From JBOFLG01 sp051657745 (lineage in GTDB: Bacteria > Actinomycetota > Actinomycetes > Actinomycetales > Dermatophilaceae), in contig JBOFLG010000061.1 of assembly GCA_051657745.1 (NCBI GenBank), positions 1 to 29,172 on the forward strand: a stretch of 29,172 nucleotides of DNA, read 5' to 3'. Position numbers and translations under genes: made by a program. Every line of letters starts with the position of its first letter. Position 1 is the stretch's first letter. The notes under the pieces were generated by a model. It was given only the letters and a program-made list of their open reading frames with translations. It did no database searches and was not told the DNA's origin. Of this stretch, positions 23,947 through 29,172 are shown one piece after another.

Positions 23947-26281
23947 CCAAAATCCCAGGAGCCTCCGGTGCCACGGGCGGCTCCGCGCAGGTACCAGGCG
24001 GTCGGTCGAGCGAACGCACCTCGGCATCGACGTTGCGGAACCGCAGGGTGGTGAACCGATCCAACTCCGATGGGGTGGAGAGCATTCGGTCCACGTGCAC
24101 CCACCGCACCCCGAGGCACCATAGCCGCCGGGCCGCCTCGCCGGTTGGTGCGAAATAGAAGCCGTCATTGAGCGCCAGCCGCGCCGGGTCCCAGTAGCGG
24201 GGGAATGCAGCCGACTGCGCACCCGGATTGAGCTTCAACGCGGTAGCGGTATACGCCCACGACTCGACGAACGCCTGCCGCTCCGAGAACGCCGACACGA
24301 ACCACCGTCGGGTGTCGCACAGGCGGTCGCCCGGCCGGGGTACCGGGCGCCTCGCGGTCGAGCAGTGCCGATTGACCATGACGACCGTGTCGGGGTCGCT
24401 GTTCGACCGTAGCCAGCGCGCGGCGTCGACCATCTCCTGGCTGAACGAATGCGGGTACCGCAGGGCAGCGCCCCGCACCGGGCCGTCCTCCCGGAGAATT
24501 GGCTGCACCGGGACGTCGGCCACCGCGGCCGGGTAGGCGCGCAGCGGTTCGACCGCGCTGCCCACCGCGCCAACCAGACCGAGCACGGCCACCGCGGTGG
24601 CGAGCGCCGTCATCCGCCGCCCGGAACCAGCCCACGCCACCAGCACGAGAACGGCCACCAGCCCGGCCCCGACCACGACCACCCCGGAATAGGCCAGGAC
24701 CATCGCATCGTCGACGATGTCGGCGCCGCCCCAGTCGCGCCAGCCCGGGACGCCGGTCACGGCCAGCACCGCAGCCGCCGCCGGAACCGCGACGATCAGC
24801 GGGCGGGCCCACCCGGACGGGAGTAACCCGACGAGCCGCACCAGGCCGCCCGCGCTGCCCACCGCCGTCACGGGAAGGCTGGACAGCAGGAAGTACACCT
24901 GGCTGGTGCCCGGGTGCGCCAGCACGACCAGCGCCACCGCACTCATCACGGCCGCACCGAGACCAACCCACAACGCCGGTTCCCGCCGAGAGTCGACATC
25001 GACGGCCAGCACGGCCAGGCCACCTGCCAGCGCCAGGGTGCCAACCACCGCTGCCACTGCCGCGAGGACGAGCACCTCGACCGGTGCCTCCACGGCTGGG
25101 TCCGGGGCGAGCTGCCGCCCGAGGCTGGTCTGCTGGATGGCGCCGGCGACGTCGAGCCGGAGGCCACCGGACCCGCCGCGGAACACCACCACGACCGCCG
25201 CCGCCAGGGCCGCAGTGAGCGCACCCAGGTCAGCCCAGACCCGCCAGCGTGACGGTGTGCGCCAGACCAGGCCGGCTGCGGCCGCGGCCGCGACACCGGC
25301 GAGCAACGGCGGCATCGTCGAGCCCTTGGTGCCAGACGCGACGAACACGAACAGCACTGCCAGCAGCAGCGCGCCCGCACCGGCCTGCCGACGCCACCGC
25401 ACGACAAGCACGCATAGCACCGCCATGGTGAGCACCACCCCCGGCGCCAGAGTCGGGCTGGCCGGGATCACCGGCCGGAGCAGCCAGGCGCCGTGGAACA
25501 CACTTGCCTGCGCGGAGACGAAGGCCAGTACCAGCGCCACCGCCGCCGGCGCCCACCGCCCCGACAGCCGGCGGGCGCCACCGATGACGGCCAGCGCAAC
25601 CAGCGCCGGAAACACCGCCGGTTGGAGCCGCATCAGGACCACGGCCGGGTCCAGGCCACCGACGGCCGACACCCACGCCATCCAGCCATGGGTGAACCAG
25701 TGGTAGTCGAGCGGCTCGCCGAGCAGCGCGGGCATCGAGTCCGGCGGTCGGTGCACGAGATGGGTGACGATCGAGAGGTGGAAGTGGGTATCGACGTACG
25801 GCACGGACCGGCGGTCGCCGGGCGCGAACTCCTCAGTGCTGAACCACGACTGGAGGTCGTACGCCGCGAGCACCGCGGCTGCTGACCCGGTGAGGTGGAC
25901 CCACCACGGCGCGGCCCGGCATCGGCTCACCCACACCCGCTGCCGGCGCGAGGGCACGAGCAGCACCGCGAGGGGAGCGAACGGCACCGCGACCGCCAGG
26001 ACCGCCACCTCGGCTCCCACGGCAGCGACCTGACCGGCCAGACCCAGCACGAGCCCGACCGCAGCACCGATGGCGATGTCCTCGGCCCAGCTGCCGTCGT
26101 CAGCAGGCCGAACCGCCCGCCAGAGCACAACGCCCGGTGCGATCCCGAGCACCAGCACGACCACGAGGAAGGTAGTGATGGTCTCGGGACAGACGTCCCG
26201 TGCTGCCCACCACAGCGGCACACCGAGTGCCGCTGCCCACAGGACGAGAGCCAGCAGACCCCGCGACAGCCGTCGTGCCAC
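23936..26281 (-). CDS. Large polytopic membrane protein, GT-C-like
   Basis: A 781-residue integral membrane protein with roughly 12-14 hydrophobic helices and a soluble C-terminal region from about residue 610. A large outside loop around residues 150-200 contains SVPYVDTHFHLSIVTHL and LDYHWFTHGWMAW; the acidic/His-rich loop is where GT-C glycosyltransferases place their catalytic residues. Cys residues in the C-terminal part (NRHCSTARR, GDRLCDTRR) suggest a disulfide outside the cell. It resembles large uncharacterised actinobacterial GT-like membrane proteins; no specific reaction can be assigned. GTG at 26281 has GGAGAGGAG about 11 bases upstream. The stop codon lies inside the 17-bp repeat array, so repeat changes could alter the C-terminus. 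Confidence 0.75.
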   Translation of the reverse strand: MARRLSRGLLALVLWAAALGVPLWWAARDVCPETITTFLVVVLVLGIAPGVVLWRAVRPADDGSWAEDIAIGAAVGLVLGLAGQVAAVGAEVAVLAVAVPFAPLAVLLVPSRRQRVWVSRCRAAPWWVHLTGSAAAVLAAYDLQSWFSTEEFAPGDRRSVPYVDTHFHLSIVTHLVHRPPDSMPALLGEPLDYHWFTHGWMAWVSAVGGLDPAVVLMRLQPAVFPALVALAVIGGARRLSGRWAPAAVALVLAFVSAQASVFHGAWLLRPVIPASPTLAPGVVLTMAVLCVLVVRWRRQAGAGALLLAVLFVFVASGTKGSTMPPLLAGVAAAAAAGLVWRTPSRWRVWADLGALTAALAAAVVVVFRGGSGGLRLDVAGAIQQTSLGRQLAPDPAVEAPVEVLVLAAVAAVVGTLALAGGLAVLAVDVDSRREPALWVGLGAAVMSAVALVVLAHPGTSQVYFLLSSLPVTAVGSAGGLVRLVGLLPSGWARPLIVAVPAAAAVLAVTGVPGWRDWGGADIVDDAMVLAYSGVVVVGAGLVAVLVLVAWAGSGRRMTALATAVAVLGLVGAVGSAVEPLRAYPAAVADVPVQPILREDGPVRGAALRYPHSFSQEMVDAARWLRSNSDPDTVVMVNRHCSTARRPVPRPGDRLCDTRRWFVSAFSERQAFVESWAYTATALKLNPGAQSAAFPRYWDPARLALNDGFYFAPTGEAARRLWCLGVRWVHVDRMLSTPSELDRFTTLRFRNVDAEVRSLDRPPGTCAEPPVAPEAPGILVGP

Positions 26282-26460
26282 GCCGCCCGGCGCTCCTCTC
26301 CTGGTGCGGTCGCCCGGGCCCCGCTCGGACGATGGACGCTCAGGCTAATCCGTCGCCCAGCCGGCCACGACCCCACCTCGGCCGTTGGCGGTCGGCAGAG
26401 CCGTCGGTGCCGGGGTTCCTGAGAGTCCGGCCAACCGACTGGCGTCCCGGTCGTCGGTGT

Positions 26461-26473
26461 CGCAGAATCTGCG
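26461..26473. promoter_or_regulatory. 13-bp palindrome over a possible -10 of the amidase gene
   Basis: CGCAGA-A-TCTGCG is a perfect palindrome with six-base arms. It contains CAGAAT (26463-26468), a possible -10 box, with TGGCGT 17 bp upstream as a weak -35. It lies in the 258-bp divergent gap and is positioned like an operator. Functional role is inferred. Confidence 0.35.
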
Positions 26474-26539
26474 TGGCCGCACTCGGCCCGGGGACAGCAG
26501 GGGCCCCGCACCGTGATCGTCACGACGGAGCCCCTATCC

Positions 26540-28600
26540 ATGGCCCAGCCTTTGCTCGTCATCCGCGTCACTGTGGCAACCCTGGTCGCCGCGTCTGCGC
26601 TGACCGCCTGGCCGGTCGTCGACAGTGCGCCCGCAGCGACCCCGAGGCCGATCTCACCGTCGGTCGAACGGGCTTCGATCGCTGACCAGCGCGCCGAGGC
26701 GTGGTCTGGTGGTGACCCGCTACACGACGACCGCCCGAACCCGACCAGGAAAGCCGGCCCCCAGGCCGCCGACCAGCGCGGCGACAGCACCGGTGGCCGG
26801 GACGCTGGCAGTGGCGGTGCCCGCGCGGATGACGACACCCGCACTACGAGCGAGCAACTCGTCACCGTGGGCGGCAGCGCCTCGCTCGTCGGCGTCACCT
26901 GGAGCGCCGCGACCGCGCCACCGGCGGGCACCCCCCTCGCCATCCGCGGTCACGGGGCGAACGGCTGGACCACCTGGGTGCAGACCTCAGTCAGTGCCGA
27001 GACCGACCCGGCAGCCGCCCGGGCCGGGCGCACCCCACGGGCGGGTACCGAACCGGTCTGGCTCGGGGCGGTCAACCGGATGCAGGTGCGCTACCTCGCT
27101 GCGGATGCCGGCGCCGTGCGCGGCGGGCGGCTCGAGCTGGTCGAGCCGGGGCGCAGCCGCGCCGACGCGCCACCATCGCGCCCGGCCGCCGCAGCCAACG
27201 CGGCCGCCGCGGAACCGGAAATCGTCAGCCGCGCCGACTGGGGTGCCGATGAGTCGCTGCGGAACTGCGACGTCGAGTACGCACCCACCGCCCGCGCGAT
27301 GGCCCTGCACCACACTGCCGGGTCGAACAGCTACAGCGCCAGCGAGTCAGCGGCGATCGTTCGGGGCGTGTACGCCTACCACACCAACGGGCAGGACTGG
27401 TGCGACGTCGGGTACAACGCACTCGTGGACCGGTACGGCCGCATCTTCGAGGGCCGGGCCGGTGGGCTCGACCGGCCGGTGATCGGGTCCCACGCCGGCG
27501 GGTTCAACACCGGCACCTTCGGTGTGTCGATCATGGGCACGCACGAGACCGTGCCGGCGACCCCCGCAGCCCTGGCCGCGGTGCAGCGGATCATGGCCTG
27601 GCGGAGCAGCATGTTCTACACCCCCGCCGACGGATCGGTCACACTGACCAGCCGCGGGTCGAGCCGCCATCCCGAGGGCGCTGCGGTCACCCTGCCAGTG
27701 CTGTTCGGGCACCGCGACGTGAGCCTGACCGCCTGCCCGGGCGGGTGGCTGTCCTCGCGGCTCCCCTCCATCCGCACCGAGACGGCCGCGCTGGCGTCCT
27801 ACCGGGCGAGCCCGGTGTACCGGCGGTGGGCCGGCCTGGGCGGTGCGTCATCCTTCCTCGGCTCGCCACGCCAGGGCGAGAAACCCACGCCGTTCGGGGT
27901 ACGCACCATCTTCCAGGAGGGCCGCGCGCTGTGGTCGACCTCGACGTCGGTGTGGTACCTCGGGCCGGGGATCAACCTGTACTACGAGGCGAACGACGGC
28001 GCCCGCGCATGGGGCGCCCTCGCGAGCAGCGAACGACAGGTCACTGGCGGCTTCCGGGCCGACCTCGCCTCGGGCCGGGCGCTGCTGTGGTCCAGCCGCG
28101 GCGGGGTCAGCACCAACGGTGCGATCCGAGCGCTGTGGGACGCCACGGGTGCTGGCTCCGGCCCGCTTGGCTGGCCCACCGGTGAGATCTGGCAGCCCAC
28201 CGAGGCTGGCTGGGTGCAGGGATACTCCGGAGCGGTGGCCTACTACTCGCCGGAGCACGGTGCGTACCGCACGAGCGGCCCGGTAGCCACGAAGCACTGG
28301 CAGCTCGGCGGCCCGGACGGCCGGTGGGGCTACCCGGTCGGAGCCGCCGAGCGAACCGCGGGCGGCCTCACCCAACCGTTCGACGGCGGCGGCATCCATC
28401 TCCGCGACGGCGCGGCCACGGCCATCGGCACGAGCGGCCCGATCCACCTGGCATACGCCGCGCAGGGCGGGCCGGCATCCGACCTGGGCTACCCGACAAC
28501 TGAGGCCACGGCGGATGACGCCGACACCCTGCAGACCTTCCAGGGCGGCCGGATCCACTGGGACCGCGCCACCGGTGAGGTCGACATTCGGGCCTGGTGA
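26540..28600 (+). CDS. Secreted N-acetylmuramoyl-L-alanine amidase with LGFP repeats
   Basis: A 686-residue exported wall hydrolase. Signal peptide at residues 1-32 (LLVIRVTVATLVAASALTAW core). A disordered stretch and a beta-rich N-terminal module (~115-215) precede the Amidase_2/PGRP catalytic domain at about 227-415. The zinc ligands are all visible: His in MALHHTAG, His in FGHRDVS, and Cys in TACPGG. It should cut the bond between N-acetylmuramic acid and L-alanine. Five LGFP-type repeats follow (e.g. LGWPTGE, WGYPVGAAE, LGYPTTEA, GGIHLR, GGRIHW), which bind the cell envelope in corynebacterial and related proteins (family knowledge). I prefer ATG 26540 (GGAG nine bases upstream) over GTG 26513. 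It is divergent from the 781-residue membrane protein. Confidence 0.93.
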   Translation: MAQPLLVIRVTVATLVAASALTAWPVVDSAPAATPRPISPSVERASIADQRAEAWSGGDPLHDDRPNPTRKAGPQAADQRGDSTGGRDAGSGGARADDDTRTTSEQLVTVGGSASLVGVTWSAATAPPAGTPLAIRGHGANGWTTWVQTSVSAETDPAAARAGRTPRAGTEPVWLGAVNRMQVRYLAADAGAVRGGRLELVEPGRSRADAPPSRPAAAANAAAAEPEIVSRADWGADESLRNCDVEYAPTARAMALHHTAGSNSYSASESAAIVRGVYAYHTNGQDWCDVGYNALVDRYGRIFEGRAGGLDRPVIGSHAGGFNTGTFGVSIMGTHETVPATPAALAAVQRIMAWRSSMFYTPADGSVTLTSRGSSRHPEGAAVTLPVLFGHRDVSLTACPGGWLSSRLPSIRTETAALASYRASPVYRRWAGLGGASSFLGSPRQGEKPTPFGVRTIFQEGRALWSTSTSVWYLGPGINLYYEANDGARAWGALASSERQVTGGFRADLASGRALLWSSRGGVSTNGAIRALWDATGAGSGPLGWPTGEIWQPTEAGWVQGYSGAVAYYSPEHGAYRTSGPVATKHWQLGGPDGRWGYPVGAAERTAGGLTQPFDGGGIHLRDGAATAIGTSGPIHLAYAAQGGPASDLGYPTTEATADDADTLQTFQGGRIHWDRATGEVDIRAW

Positions 28601-29172
28601 CCACGAATCCCACGACGCCTCCGACTGACAGGCGCTGAGATCCGTGCTCCCGGCGGGGCACAGCGAGAGCTCACCGATGACACGCGGCTCCTGGTATGAG
28701 GTGGGCAGCGCATTCGCCGGCGCGCGACTCGCGCGGTGTCCGTCGGCACCCGGCGGCCAGCAACTGCGGCGCGACGCCCAAGCGCGAGTCGACCGACCGG
28801 GTTCGCTGGGAATGCGGTGCCTCGGCACAGTCGGTCGCGGCGGCGAGGAGGGTGAACGGCTGTCGGCTGTCGGCTGTCGGCTGTCGGCTGTCGGCTGTCG
28901 GCTGTCGCGGGCACGATGCTGTAGTCCGACGGCGATGCTGCACATCCATGGCGTCCGAGCAGCCTGGTGACGGTGGTGCGGAGGGTCGTGATGAGGTTGG
29001 GGTGTCGGTAGTTGGTGGGGCCGGGAATCGATGGGTCGTGGTGGCGATCGTCGTCGAGTGTCTGGTGGGTGCGGTTACTAGGGATGGTCATTGTCGTGAC
29101 GACGGTGGTGTCGTCCTGGGCCGGTCCGGAGGTGGGGGTGGCCGGGGGTTGTGGTGACCGGGCCCGCTCGCG
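28601..29172. other. Region without a supported gene, to window end
   Basis: 572 bp. It includes a 7-bp x7 repeat at 28858-28906. On the minus strand one frame stays open from the right edge to 28489. Its first ~60 codons (29091 to ~28910) have mostly C/G third positions and could be the 3' end of a gene that begins outside the window. However, the frame then runs through the repeat and into the amidase gene, so I do not call a CDS. No terminator or RNA gene is recognised. Confidence 0.5.
28858..28906. repeat. Perfect heptanucleotide repeat, GGCTGTC x7
   Basis: Seven uninterrupted copies with no base change. Because seven is not a multiple of three, each added copy shifts the reading frame, while the translated peptide repeats every 21 bp (DSRQPTA on the minus strand) whichever frame is read. 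Confidence 0.97.

Noticed and set aside
28489..29091. Minus-strand 200-residue frame at the right edge
   Set aside because: The first ~60 codons look mildly coding, but the frame then passes the heptamer repeat and overlaps the amidase gene. Kept as an open question, not called.
1..29172. Recurrent CGGATG(A/C) words on the plus strand
   Set aside because: The word seems frequent, but much of it comes from codon preferences (GCG GAT GCC and similar). By a rough estimate it is not far above expectation.

Overview
The window is very GC-rich DNA with tight, overlapping genes and many GTG starts. It carries a WhiB-family regulator, coenzyme F420 biosynthesis genes, a TIGR03089-type protein and an LGFP-repeat amidase. 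Together these point to a high-GC actinobacterium, most likely in Micrococcales (the Intrasporangiaceae/Dermatophilaceae side), although the genus cannot be fixed from sequence alone. I support 20 protein-coding genes and see no rRNA, tRNA, CRISPR array, transposase or phage module.

Layout. 30-4976 (minus): whiB2-like regulator, then a giant glycosyltransferase-2/membrane fusion, then a DUF5719-type membrane-anchored protein. 5237-7332 (plus): cofD/fbiA and cofE/fbiB, overlapping by four bases. The whiB2/fbiA/fbiB arrangement is a classic actinobacterial synteny block. 7405-13435 (minus): a five-gene run of polyprenol-phosphate-type GT2, GT4 fused to a methyltransferase-like domain, an LPG-synthase-TM/flippase-like protein, a SAM methyltransferase and an AlkA-like DNA glycosylase. 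13593-16653 (plus): secreted M28 aminopeptidase, a strong terminator, an inositol-monophosphatase-family enzyme and a DinB/DUF664 protein. 16782-19067 (minus) and 19112-20104 (plus): a GT39/ArnT-like membrane protein and a TIGR03089 protein, divergent over only 44 bp. 20230-22110 (minus): a secreted peptidoglycan-binding hydrolase with five PG-binding repeats. 22414-23852 (plus): the two subunits of a 3-oxoacid CoA-transferase. 23936-26281 (minus): another large GT-like membrane protein. 26540-28600 (plus): a secreted zinc amidase with LGFP repeats. 28601-29172 holds no gene I can support.

How it fits together. Most of the window is a cell-envelope region: three very large membrane proteins of glycosyltransferase type, a GT2/GT4/flippase-like/methyltransferase operon, and two secreted peptidoglycan hydrolases. 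The likely theme is assembly, methylation and export of a polyprenol-linked surface glycan (inference). F420 synthesis, DNA repair and ketone-body/acetoacetate CoA transfer are neighbouring housekeeping functions.

Most unusual observations. (1) The GT4 protein carries a C-terminal methyltransferase-like domain that is visibly paralogous to the free methyltransferase two genes downstream. (2) The window holds many short tandem repeats, both in frame inside genes (cofE 24 bp, TIGR03089 33 bp, GT39-like 18 bp) and between genes (17 bp x4, 7 bp x7). (3) A 26-bp perfect inverted repeat at 20106-20206 shares a core with a second intergenic palindromic element at 22294-22363. (4) Several starts have a TANNNT box 7-8 nt upstream, the signature of leaderless transcription.
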